Below, one piece after another: positions 13,771 through 20,624 of a stretch of 20,624 nt of DNA. The translations under genes were made by a program, and so were the position numbers. The notes beneath the pieces are model-generated. The model searched no databases and was not told the DNA's origin. It worked only from the letters and a program-made list of their open reading frames with translations. Each line of letters opens with the position of its first letter. Position 1 is the first letter of the stretch. This DNA comes from CAYURP01 sp964447175 (GTDB lineage: Bacteria; Zixibacteria; MSB-5A5; SM23-73-2): NCBI GenBank assembly GCA_964447175.1, contig CAYURP010000047.1:1-20624 (forward strand), written 5' to 3'.

Positions 13771-14988
13771 CTAAAAGGAAATCTGTCTCAAAATCTCCTT
13801 TCTGATTTTTTCTCTCCCGAAATATTCCATTAATTTTCCCCACCGCTTTTTGTAATTTAAAAATCTATCAAAGGGATCGAATCGGGGAACTGCATCAGTC
13901 TGAGATAGATAAATGTTGCGCATGCATTCTTCGTATCCTTCCCTGTCCCCCTGAGCTAAGTATTTTGTTCCCAGCATCAGGTTTGAATGGAATATCAATT
14001 CCTCCAGATCGTCTTTAAGAAAATTCCCGGGGTAGGGATCAAACATATCTGCAGTGATTTTTTCCATACCGGGCATGGGTCCTTGTAATTTCAGCTTTGC
14101 CCGGGAGAAAATGAAACGAAAGATATCCTCCCGCAGCTTCCTCCACTCCGGGTGAGGTTTGGGTGGGGGATCGTGTTTTATGGAGAGCTGGTTATCCAGG
14201 TAGAAATCGCATCCAAACATCATGGCATTCATCAGATAATCTATATCCTCCCCCCGGGTAACACATGGATCAAAGGGAATTTTTGCAAAAAGCTCTTTAC
14301 AAATCACCATATTCCCCCCGAAAACAAAGGGAGTCCTTTTGAACCTGGGCTTTGTTCCAATAAATTTCTGGAAAGCCTGGTTCATCCATCGAGTCTTATT
14401 CCAGTAAGTCATCCAGGGTAAAATCTCTTTTTTGATAATATAGTCACCATCCGGGTTAAGATAGTATCCGGCTTTGGCATAGATTTTCTCCCCATCGGAT
14501 TCCTCTTTTAGAAACTCTTTGGCTTTTTTTACAAAATCGGGATCTTCAAAGATCTCATCGTCATCGATTAAAATTACCACCTCCGAATTTAAAAGCTGAG
14601 GGATTACCAAACACAGGTTTCTCACATTAGAATAGCCTTTAAGCTGGAGCAGGTCGACAAATTCTTTTTGTCCCTGGGAGTTTAAAAATCCGTTTATTTG
14701 TCTCAGGTGCGTATATGAGAAAACAAAAGTTTCAATTTGAGCTTTAGCTTCCTTGACGATTTCTTTAATCTTTTGTTCCACCTTTTGTTCAATCTCAGGT
14801 GAGGTGGCAACACCGATTATCACCAGATCAAAGTCTTTCTGGAGTAAAATATTTGTGCTTTCAATAACTCTTTTAAGCGTTCCCTCCTCATCTAGGGGTG
14901 TGGGATGATCATATATGGCGTCCCCCTCTTTATACCCGATCTTTTTTTCCCTACCCCAGTAGGTGGGGATGACCATAGTTGTTTTCAT
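13771..14988 (-). CDS. GT-A type glycosyltransferase, unassigned family
   Basis: A 405-residue cytoplasmic protein. It starts MKTTMVIPTYWGRE, the first strand of a GT-A fold. A helix (KDFDLVIIGVATSPEIEQKVEQKI) is followed by NLCLVIPQLLNSEVVILIDDDEIFED with D142-D144 as the probable metal/nucleotide-sugar motif. The acceptor side has PFVFGGNMVICKELF (220-234), the catalytic-type acidic RGEDIDYLMNAMMFG (245-259) and H272 in SIKHDPPPKPHP. The C-terminus (about 285-405) is helical without membrane segments. It resembles GT2-like enzymes that process glycans, but I cannot name donor or acceptor. GAGGT precedes the ATG at 14988. It stands alone between the terminator of the surface-protein gene and the CPBP gene; no other polysaccharide genes are adjacent. 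Confidence 0.75.
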   Translation of the reverse strand: MKTTMVIPTYWGREKKIGYKEGDAIYDHPTPLDEEGTLKRVIESTNILLQKDFDLVIIGVATSPEIEQKVEQKIKEIVKEAKAQIETFVFSYTHLRQINGFLNSQGQKEFVDLLQLKGYSNVRNLCLVIPQLLNSEVVILIDDDEIFEDPDFVKKAKEFLKEESDGEKIYAKAGYYLNPDGDYIIKKEILPWMTYWNKTRWMNQAFQKFIGTKPRFKRTPFVFGGNMVICKELFAKIPFDPCVTRGEDIDYLMNAMMFGCDFYLDNQLSIKHDPPPKPHPEWRKLREDIFRFIFSRAKLKLQGPMPGMEKITADMFDPYPGNFLKDDLEELIFHSNLMLGTKYLAQGDREGYEECMRNIYLSQTDAVPRFDPFDRFLNYKKRWGKLMEYFGREKIRKEILRQISF

Positions 14989-15041
14989 CTTTACCTCTAC
15001 TTTAGATTTACTATCTTCATAATCCCATCCCGAAAGAATCT

Positions 15042-15069
15042 AAAATATCCATTTTTCATCATATTTCAA
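15042..15069 (-). promoter_or_regulatory. Possible promoter of the unassigned glycosyltransferase gene
   Basis: TTGAAA (15069-15064) and TATTTT (15047-15042) on the minus strand are 16 nt apart, just behind the terminator of the preceding gene and about 55 nt before the ATG at 14988. Only moderate matches. Confidence 0.3.
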
Positions 15070-15078
15070 TGTTTTTTT

Positions 15079-15113
15079 AAAAAAAATAACCCCGACCTTT
15101 GAAAAGGCCGGGG
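15079..15113 (-). terminator. Strong intrinsic terminator behind the surface-protein gene
   Basis: On the minus strand CCCCGGCCTTT pairs with AAAGGTCGGGG (15113-15103 with 15100-15090, one G-U pair, 2-nt loop), followed by TTATTTTTTTT (15089-15079). It lies 26 nt after the stop codon at 15140. Confidence 0.92.
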
Positions 15114-15139
15114 CTTGTAAATCAAAGATATCTCCAGAC

Positions 15140-18100
15140 CTAATAGCAGGGTATAGGTGGCGGACCGCTTCTAAGGATATAGTTGACCAGATAAACAATA
15201 TCATTGATATTAACTTCTCCATCACACTGGATGTCACCACATCCTAATATCGGTACGGGTGGTTTACCACTCTTCAGAACATAGATAACCAAATAGACTA
15301 CATCCACTATATTAGATTCCCCATCGCCATCCACATCCCCCAAAACACAGGAAGGTACATAAAATGTGAAAGTCTGGGTAGACCAGGTTCCTTCAGTATT
15401 GGTATCCTTAGCCTTGACCTTCCACCAGTAGATGAGTCCCACATCCAGTTCAGGAGTAGTATAATACGTATTCGAAAGGTCTGTTACTACAGTCTCGGTG
15501 GAAAAATCTGAGAGAGTATCATAATGGAGATCATAAGTGATGACATCTCCTGGATCGGGATCCGATGCTTCCTGCCACATAAGGTTTGGCTGCAATGTAG
15601 AAATCGTATCCTCATCTGGAGGTGAGAGTAGACTGAATGGTTCCGGAAACTCAGGTACATAAACATCCACACTGAAAATATCGGTGGACCATCGACCTGA
15701 AGTGTTGGTATCCTTTGCCAAAACTTTCCAGTAATAAGTACTGTCATCGCGAAGAGTTACGCTCCAAACTACTGTATCTGTCACGTCCGAAATTATAGTG
15801 GGATTTGAGAAGTTTGAATGAGTATCATACCACAGATCATAGACCACCACATCACCTGGATCCGGGTCAGTGGTAGGTTCCCAGATGAAATCAAGGACAG
15901 AATCAGCTAAAGTCGCATCGTCTGGGGGAAGCAATAAAGTGAAAAGCTCGGGAGGTTCCGGATAATAAACATCGAAGCTCCAATCGGTTTCAGTGCTCCA
16001 GGTGTCCTTTCCATAACTATCCTTTGCCTTGACCTTCCAGTAATAGGTGGAGTCATCAAAAAGTGAGGGTAAGACCTTTAACGTATCTGTAGTCGTTACC
16101 GAATCAAATACGGCAAATGTATTATCCAGAGAATAGTAAATTATGTAGGTGATTAAATCGAATGGGTCAGGATCGGATGAATTGTACCATCTAACCGTAG
16201 GGGTGAGAACTGAAACTGAACTTTGATCTGGCGGTGAAACCAGGCTGAATGCACTGGGAGCAACATTCAACGAACGGAAACTCCAGTAAGGCTGGATGCT
16301 CCAGGTGGTTAAGCCATATTTGTCTTCTGCTCTAACTTTCCAATAGTACAAAGTATCATCCAAAAGCTCAGGCAAAGTGTAGCTGGTATTAGTGGTGGTA
16401 ATAGAATCCGCTGTGCCAAAAAGGTTATCTAAAGACCAGTAGAGTTTGTAAGTTATCTCATCCTGAGGGTCAGGATCGGCGGCCTCATCCCAACTCAGGG
16501 TGGGATGTAGATGGACAGTGTCGTTGTCAGCAGGAGACGCTAAGTTGAAAGGATCAGGTGGTTCAGGCACATAAACGGTAAACCTGAAGGTTTGAGTAGA
16601 CCAACGCCCAGAGGTATTGATGTCTTTTGCCAGAACCTTCCAGTAATAGGTATCATCATCGCTTCCGGTGAAATAGTATTGCGTATCAACTACGCCTGCT
16701 ATCACGGTGGGACTGGGAAAACCCGGATTGGTGTCATAATAAAGATCATACACCACTGAATCACCTGGATCGGGATCATTGGTTGAATGCCACCACAGGG
16801 TATCTGTAAGCTGCCAGATGGTATCGGCATTAGGAGGGGAAATCAAGCTAAAAGAATAAGGCTGCTCCGGATGGTAAACATGGAAATTCCAGGTGTTGTC
16901 GCTTTCGGTCTCCTCTCCCCATTTGTCCAGAGCTTTAACCTTCCAGTAATATAGGGTATCATCATTTAAAGTGGGCAAGGTAACAGAGGTATTGGAGATT
17001 CCATCCACCGAATCGTAATCGCTGAAATCGGTTTCAATGCTGTAATAGACTATGTATTCTATGGTATCCAATGGATCAGGATCCGTTGCCTCTTGCCAGG
17101 AGAGTAAGGGGGTCAAGGTGGATACAAAAGATCCGCTGCCCGGTGAAAGCAGGTCAAAGGAGGAGGGAGCCACATTAGCCACCAGAGTTACCTGGGTGGT
17201 ATGGACCTGGCTTCCCTGACCCTGAATGGTCAGAGTATAGTGACCGGCTGGTGTAGAACCTGTGGTATTAATATCCATGACTGAAGATGTTGCGGGTGGT
17301 GTCACTGGATTAGGAGTGAAACCCTCAGATGCACCAGTGGGTAAACCTAAAACGCTCAGGGTAACCGAATGACTAAATCCATAAAGATAGCCCAGGTCAA
17401 TATCGTAGTTGGTGGAATTCCCGACGTTAACCATTCTTAAATCCGGAGTTGCATCTATGGTAAAATCGGGTATGGAGAAATCATCATCGCTTCTGTCCCT
17501 GGGAGAACCATCCGAAGCATCGGAAACCTTTACCCTGCAATTGGGGGAGGGGGTATTGGGGATGGTCCAGTTATAGGATCCATCATTAGCGGTACTGGAT
17601 ATGACCGTAGACCAGCTGGAGCCAGAGTTAGTCGAATACTCAAGTTTCACATTACCTGAAAACCCCACTGATCTCCAGATTATATCATTACCTTCTCCTG
17701 CATACCATACCTCACCCCCATTGGGCTCTTCCATCTCAAAAGCTGAACCCAAACAACCCGCTAGGAATTGAGGATAGTGAGCCTTTCCGGAAGCTTCGGG
17801 CACATACTCCAATTTATTGGAAGGTGGATAGAAAGTTGAATCAATTATTATTCCCACATCGGGATTCCAACTTGATCCAGTGGTGAAATACGCTGTGTAA
17901 AACAGCCCACGGCCTGTGTCAAAAGGTACGGGATACCAACTGCTATAAGCGGTCACCTTGTAATTTACATTGTCGATGGTGTCACCGTAGAGGAAACCTG
18001 GATTATCCCAGAACCTCGATCCCCAGTGTACAGAATCACACACTATGTCCGGATTGTCTGGATTATAAAAGATTAACGGAACAACAATTCCTCCCAAAGC

Positions 18101-18268
18101 TTCGTCATTATAAACAAAGACCTCAACTGTAACCTGCTGGTTTGGATTTACCGTTAGTATTTGTTCAACTCTGCAGGTATCCGGATTGCCAGGATCATCT
18201 GCGAACGCCTGAGGAACCATAAAAAGAAAAAACAGAAGAATATACAAAAACAAAGCTCTCTTCTGCAT
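15140..18268 (-). CDS. Large secreted multi-domain protein: cohesin-like domain, six FN3-like repeats, dockerin-like tail
   Basis: A 1042-residue exported protein, probably a cell-surface or extracellular adhesin/scaffold. The signal peptide is 1-23 (cleavage after AFA). Residues 30-175 look like a cohesin-type beta sandwich (VTVEVFVYNDEALGGIVVPLIF…). Residues 180-267 begin EPNGGEVWYAGEGNDIIW, a known extracellular beta domain, and 268-366 form another Ig-like domain. Six fibronectin-III-like repeats follow (about 366-467, 468-568, 570-667, 668-770, 771-872, 873-972), each with DPDPxD and YYWKVxAxD. The tail 976-1035 has two dockerin-like calcium loops, GDVDGDGESNIVD and GDIQCDGEVNIND, each with a following helix. 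There is no sorting signal or catalytic domain. GGAGG lies 6 nt before the ATG at 18268. Confidence 0.88.
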   Translation of the reverse strand: MQKRALFLYILLFFLFMVPQAFADDPGNPDTCRVEQILTVNPNQQVTVEVFVYNDEALGGIVVPLIFYNPDNPDIVCDSVHWGSRFWDNPGFLYGDTIDNVNYKVTAYSSWYPVPFDTGRGLFYTAYFTTGSSWNPDVGIIIDSTFYPPSNKLEYVPEASGKAHYPQFLAGCLGSAFEMEEPNGGEVWYAGEGNDIIWRSVGFSGNVKLEYSTNSGSSWSTVISSTANDGSYNWTIPNTPSPNCRVKVSDASDGSPRDRSDDDFSIPDFTIDATPDLRMVNVGNSTNYDIDLGYLYGFSHSVTLSVLGLPTGASEGFTPNPVTPPATSSVMDINTTGSTPAGHYTLTIQGQGSQVHTTQVTLVANVAPSSFDLLSPGSGSFVSTLTPLLSWQEATDPDPLDTIEYIVYYSIETDFSDYDSVDGISNTSVTLPTLNDDTLYYWKVKALDKWGEETESDNTWNFHVYHPEQPYSFSLISPPNADTIWQLTDTLWWHSTNDPDPGDSVVYDLYYDTNPGFPSPTVIAGVVDTQYYFTGSDDDTYYWKVLAKDINTSGRWSTQTFRFTVYVPEPPDPFNLASPADNDTVHLHPTLSWDEAADPDPQDEITYKLYWSLDNLFGTADSITTTNTSYTLPELLDDTLYYWKVRAEDKYGLTTWSIQPYWSFRSLNVAPSAFSLVSPPDQSSVSVLTPTVRWYNSSDPDPFDLITYIIYYSLDNTFAVFDSVTTTDTLKVLPSLFDDSTYYWKVKAKDSYGKDTWSTETDWSFDVYYPEPPELFTLLLPPDDATLADSVLDFIWEPTTDPDPGDVVVYDLWYDTHSNFSNPTIISDVTDTVVWSVTLRDDSTYYWKVLAKDTNTSGRWSTDIFSVDVYVPEFPEPFSLLSPPDEDTISTLQPNLMWQEASDPDPGDVITYDLHYDTLSDFSTETVVTDLSNTYYTTPELDVGLIYWWKVKAKDTNTEGTWSTQTFTFYVPSCVLGDVDGDGESNIVDVVYLVIYVLKSGKPPVPILGCGDIQCDGEVNINDIVYLVNYILRSGPPPIPCY

Positions 18269-18269
18269 A

Positions 18270-18344
18270 TTACACCTCCTTTCTATTAGAATTTAACCCA
18301 ATAAAGCCCTCTTCACCTGAGGATATTTCAGGTTTTTTTAACAT
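18270..18344 (-). CDS. Possible 24-codon leader peptide upstream of the surface-protein gene
   Basis: A short reading frame starts at ATG 18344-18342 (MLKKPEISSG…NRKEV), or one codon earlier at TTG 18347. It has GGAGG at 18360-18356, 11 or 8 nt upstream. Its TAA (18272-18270) is one nt before the ATG of the surface-protein gene, and its last codons contain that gene's ribosome-binding site, so translational coupling is possible. No homology can be judged at this length and the peptide composition is unremarkable; it could be chance. Confidence 0.3.
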   Translation of the reverse strand: MLKKPEISSGEEGFIGLNSNRKEV

Positions 18345-18397
18345 CAATTATTTTTCCTCCAGATGAGACCGGTAAGAAGGAACTTTTCTGCATTCTA

Positions 18398-18425
18398 AAT
18401 ATAAAGAAAACTCGTTTTTAGTCAA
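18398..18425 (-). promoter_or_regulatory. Probable promoter of the surface-protein gene
   Basis: On the minus strand TTGACT (18425-18420) and TATATT (18403-18398) are 16 nt apart. Transcription would begin near 18391, giving a leader of about 120 nt that contains the possible leader peptide. Confidence 0.5.
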
Positions 18426-18479
18426 GTTAAAAATTATTTTTTTTCTCTAAATCCAAGAACTTATTACTCTCCTTCATAG

Positions 18480-18494
18480 TTGACCTGTTGTCAA
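18480..18494. promoter_or_regulatory. Small palindrome in the divergent intergenic region
   Basis: TTGAC/CTGTT/GTCAA, a perfect 5-bp inverted repeat about 65 nt before the MFS start and about 55 nt beyond the surface-gene -35. It could be an operator shared by the divergent genes, but short palindromes are frequent in AT-rich DNA. No convincing promoter for the MFS gene was found. Confidence 0.25.
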
Positions 18495-18558
18495 ATATTC
18501 GCTTGCTAAAATCAACACCATGTCTTATCATCTCTTTTAATTTAAAGGCTTTTAAACG

Positions 18559-19803
18559 ATGAAGAAAGAAGGTTTTCTTAATATCCTCTCGGTTTTTAAA
18601 AGGTATGATTACCGGCTCTGGGTTCTTACCTTTGGCTGGTTCATATCGGCTATGGGCTTTGCCATGGTGATGCCATTTATCGGTATACTATTTCATGTTG
18701 AGATGGGAATTTCCATGGTGGCAGTGGGAATTGTTTTTTCTATCTCTTCCATGTCAAGAGCCTTATTTGGCTTGCTGGGAGGCGAAGCATCAGATCAATT
18801 GGGCCGGGTGAAGATAATGGGTCTGTCTATGATGGGAAGGGCCGGCTCCTTCCTTGTGATCGCCTGGCTTTTAAATAAGGGAGCAGGTTTTTTCCCCATA
18901 TCCGGATTGGTGATTTTGAGTTCTGTTCTGGGGGCATTTTATCAACCAGTGGCTCAAGCTATGGTGGCAGACGTTGTAGTAAAGGAAAAAAGAGTTGAAG
19001 CCTACAGCATCATAAGAATCGGGGGCAATTTGGGCTGGGCACTGGGCCCGGCTATAGGTGGTTTCGTAACTTCTGTTTCCTATCCACTCCTTTTTCTAAT
19101 CGGAAGCCTGACAGCACTTATCGCTGGAGGTTTGATCCTGTTTTTCATAAAGGAGACCGTTCCGGCACTCGAAAACAGAAGTAAATTCAGCTTCAAAGAC
19201 CTGGTGGAAATAAGGAAAGATCGTTTGTTTTTCGTCTATTGTGTTATTACCCTGGTTTTGTTCACCGTTATCGGGCAGCTGGTCGCAACATTCTCCGTTT
19301 TTTCAGTGGGTTGGGTGGGGATATCAAAAGCGCTGTTAGGTTATCTCTACACTCTTAATGGAGGGATTGTGGTTCTGTTTCAGTTCCCCATGTCCAAGTT
19401 TGTGGAGCGACATCAACTGACCAAGGTGCTTGTGTATGGCTCGCTTCTCTATTTAATCGGATATTTCTTAGTTGGATTTGCGAAATCCTTTACCTGGCTT
19501 TTTGTCTGCATGACCTTGGTAAGCGTGGCTGAGATCGCTGTTATGCCCGCTTCCATGACCCTGGTGGCTAATATGGCCTCGGAGAAACATCGAGGCAGAT
19601 ATATGGGGACTTTCAGTTTGGTTCATTCCCTGGGCTGGGCTATAGGACCTCTTCTGGGGGGAATTCTTCTGGACTTCTTTGCTTCCCAACCCGTTATCAT
19701 CTGGAGCGGGATATCATCCTTAGCCCTGGTCTCTGCTTTAGGCTATCAATGGCTGGGAAAGAAATTGCCGGCAAGTGTAGATTATAGTGGAAATAATAAA
19801 TAA
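18559..19803 (+). CDS. Major facilitator superfamily transporter
   Basis: A 12-helix inner-membrane secondary transporter of 414 residues. Motif A of the first half is visible between helices 2 and 3 (GLLGGEASDQLGRVKIMG, 71-88). Helix 4-5 has the drug-transporter-like GGNLGWALGPAIGGF, and the second half repeats it as HSLGWAIGPLLGGILLDF, the paired internal repeat typical of MFS. The sequence most resembles drug/metabolite efflux members (DHA1-like), but substrate cannot be assigned. The ATG at 18559 is preceded by a weak AAAGG at 10 nt. It is the first gene of a plus-strand operon, with the pyruvate-kinase-C-like gene 14 nt downstream, and it is divergent from the surface-protein gene. Confidence 0.9.
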   Translation: MKKEGFLNILSVFKRYDYRLWVLTFGWFISAMGFAMVMPFIGILFHVEMGISMVAVGIVFSISSMSRALFGLLGGEASDQLGRVKIMGLSMMGRAGSFLVIAWLLNKGAGFFPISGLVILSSVLGAFYQPVAQAMVADVVVKEKRVEAYSIIRIGGNLGWALGPAIGGFVTSVSYPLLFLIGSLTALIAGGLILFFIKETVPALENRSKFSFKDLVEIRKDRLFFVYCVITLVLFTVIGQLVATFSVFSVGWVGISKALLGYLYTLNGGIVVLFQFPMSKFVERHQLTKVLVYGSLLYLIGYFLVGFAKSFTWLFVCMTLVSVAEIAVMPASMTLVANMASEKHRGRYMGTFSLVHSLGWAIGPLLGGILLDFFASQPVIIWSGISSLALVSALGYQWLGKKLPASVDYSGNNK

Positions 19804-19817
19804 AAAGGAGGTATAAA

Positions 19818-20396
19818 ATGGCAGATTCAAATGCTGAGACTTTTTATTTTGAAACTCCAGGACCACAAAACACAGAAAAGACTTTAAAACTGGCAATGAT
19901 AAGGGCAAAATCACTGGGTACCACAGATATTATAGTTGCCAGCACCAAAGGAGAAACCGGATTAAAAGCAGCAGAAATCTTTAAAGGTTATAATCTGGTA
20001 GTGGTTACTCATTCCACGGGATTCAGAGAACTCGATTTTCAGGAGATGCCCCAGAAAAGAAAGGAGGAAATCGAAACAAAGGGGATTAAGGTTTTAACCT
20101 GCCAGCATGCTTTTGGGGGAGTTAATCGGGCAGTAAGAAAAAAGCTGGGGACCTATGAGCTGGATGAGATAATTGCTTATGTCTTAAGGACTTTCGGTGA
20201 GGGAATGAAAGTGGCAGTTGAAATCACCTTGATGGCAGTAGATGCCGGTTTGATAAGAACAGATAAGGAAGCTATTACCATTGCTGGAACAGGACAGGGG
20301 GCAGATACAGCTCTGGTGGTCAAACCTGCAAATTCACAGAACTTCTTCGACCTGGAGATAAGGGAGATTCTGTGTAAACCCAGAATTTTAAAATAA
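19818..20396 (+). CDS. Stand-alone pyruvate kinase C-terminal (alpha/beta) domain protein
   Basis: A 192-residue protein consisting only of the PK_C fold (the regulatory C-terminal domain of pyruvate kinase), without the TIM-barrel or B domain, so it cannot be a pyruvate kinase. Visible features are AMIRAKSLGTTDIIVASTKGETGLKAAEIF (26-55), VVVTHSTGFRE (61-71), LTCQHAFGGVNRAVR (about 93-108), and a late ITIAGTGQGADTALVVKPA segment that corresponds to the effector-binding C-terminal loop of pyruvate kinases. Homologues occur in archaea and bacteria with no established role; a sensor of a phosphorylated metabolite is my inference. GGAGG lies 6 nt before the ATG. It sits 14 nt behind the MFS gene and 15 nt before the next membrane protein, so all three are probably cotranscribed. 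Confidence 0.85.
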   Translation: MADSNAETFYFETPGPQNTEKTLKLAMIRAKSLGTTDIIVASTKGETGLKAAEIFKGYNLVVVTHSTGFRELDFQEMPQKRKEEIETKGIKVLTCQHAFGGVNRAVRKKLGTYELDEIIAYVLRTFGEGMKVAVEITLMAVDAGLIRTDKEAITIAGTGQGADTALVVKPANSQNFFDLEIREILCKPRILK

Positions 20397-20411
20397 ACTG
20401 AAAGGATGCAA

Positions 20412-20624
20412 ATGACACCAAGATACAGTTACACCCAGATGGGCTGGGTAATAATAGCTATTGTGCTTGCAGCCATTGCCATTATAGCCTTTGTGCTTGT
20501 TTTCCATGAATTTCAGTGGTTACCCCTGATAACAGCCTTAGCTCTGGTAATCGCCTTGCTCCTTTTTGCCTCTCTTACAGTAGCAGGATACGAAACATAC
20601 CTGGAGATCAGATTTGGTATAGGC
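20412..20624 (+). CDS. Membrane protein, N-terminal part only (cut by the window end)
   Basis: The first 71 codons are in the window. AAGGA at 20402-20406 is 5 nt before the ATG at 20412; an ATG at 20406 is also in frame but overlaps that site. The product has a short polar start (MTPRYSYTQMG), then two membrane helices (about 10-31 WVIIAIVLAAIAIIAFVLVF and 36-57 LPLITALALVIALLLFASLTVA), then YETYLEIRFGIG. Two helices followed by a strand of this type suggest a small membrane protein with a PH-like cytoplasmic domain, but the rest is missing. Probably the third gene of the MFS/PK_C operon. Confidence 0.7.
   Translation, partial: MTPRYSYTQMGWVIIAIVLAAIAIIAFVLVFHEFQWLPLITALALVIALLLFASLTVAGYETYLEIRFGIG

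Noticed and set aside
14997..15062. 22-codon frame upstream of the unassigned glycosyltransferase
   Set aside because: No ribosome-binding site precedes it and its start lies at the possible -35/-10 region, so it is probably not transcribed in full.
18315..18339. Plus-strand terminator: ACCTGA/TCAGGT hairpin followed by a T-run
   Set aside because: The stem is only 6 bp and no plus-strand gene lies upstream for it to terminate; it is inside the minus-strand leader of the surface-protein gene.

Overview
The window reads as chromosome from an uncultured Gram-negative-type bacterium of moderate to low GC. My best guess, from recall only, is a candidate phylum of the FCB group (Zixibacteria / WOR-3 / KSB1-like). 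Pointers are a secreted protein with a two-repeat dockerin-like C-terminus of the type 'GDVDGDG…YLV.YVL.SG.PP', an outer-membrane beta-barrel protein ending in an aromatic residue, a lipoprotein, and an archaeal-type (class V) fructose-1,6-bisphosphate aldolase/phosphatase.

Left part (1-7507), all on the minus strand. It holds housekeeping genes and three tRNAs: tRNA-Pro(CGG), surE, a family-2 glycosyltransferase, tRNA-Pro(GGG), a small MerR regulator, gpsA, plsY, a small DUF6504-like gene, der, a DUF512 radical-SAM gene and tRNA-Gly(CCC). The order DUF512-der-plsY-gpsA is a common bacterial arrangement linking ribosome biogenesis and glycerol-phosphate/phospholipid synthesis. Here it is interrupted between der and plsY by the DUF6504-like gene. 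That gene is flanked on both sides by a dense family of short palindromic repeats, including 40-bp tandem units.

Middle part (7579-14988), also minus strand. It holds a lipoprotein and outer-membrane barrel pair behind a clear promoter with a palindromic operator-like site, the FBP aldolase/phosphatase with its own promoter, a 1114-residue membrane protein made of two tandem CPBP(CAAX)-protease-like halves of which only the first keeps the catalytic residues, and a GT-A glycosyltransferase.

Right part. A 1042-residue secreted protein (18268-15140, minus) has a cohesin-like N-terminal domain, six fibronectin-III-like repeats of two alternating kinds and a dockerin-like tail, with a strong terminator behind it. 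It diverges from a plus-strand operon: an MFS transporter, a stand-alone pyruvate-kinase C-terminal-domain protein, and a membrane protein cut by the window end.

No phage, insertion sequence, CRISPR array or defence locus was seen. The most unusual items are the covarying palindromic 40-bp repeats around the DUF6504 gene, the duplicated CPBP protein with a degenerate second half, and tRNA genes that sit directly against protein genes lacking a Shine-Dalgarno sequence.
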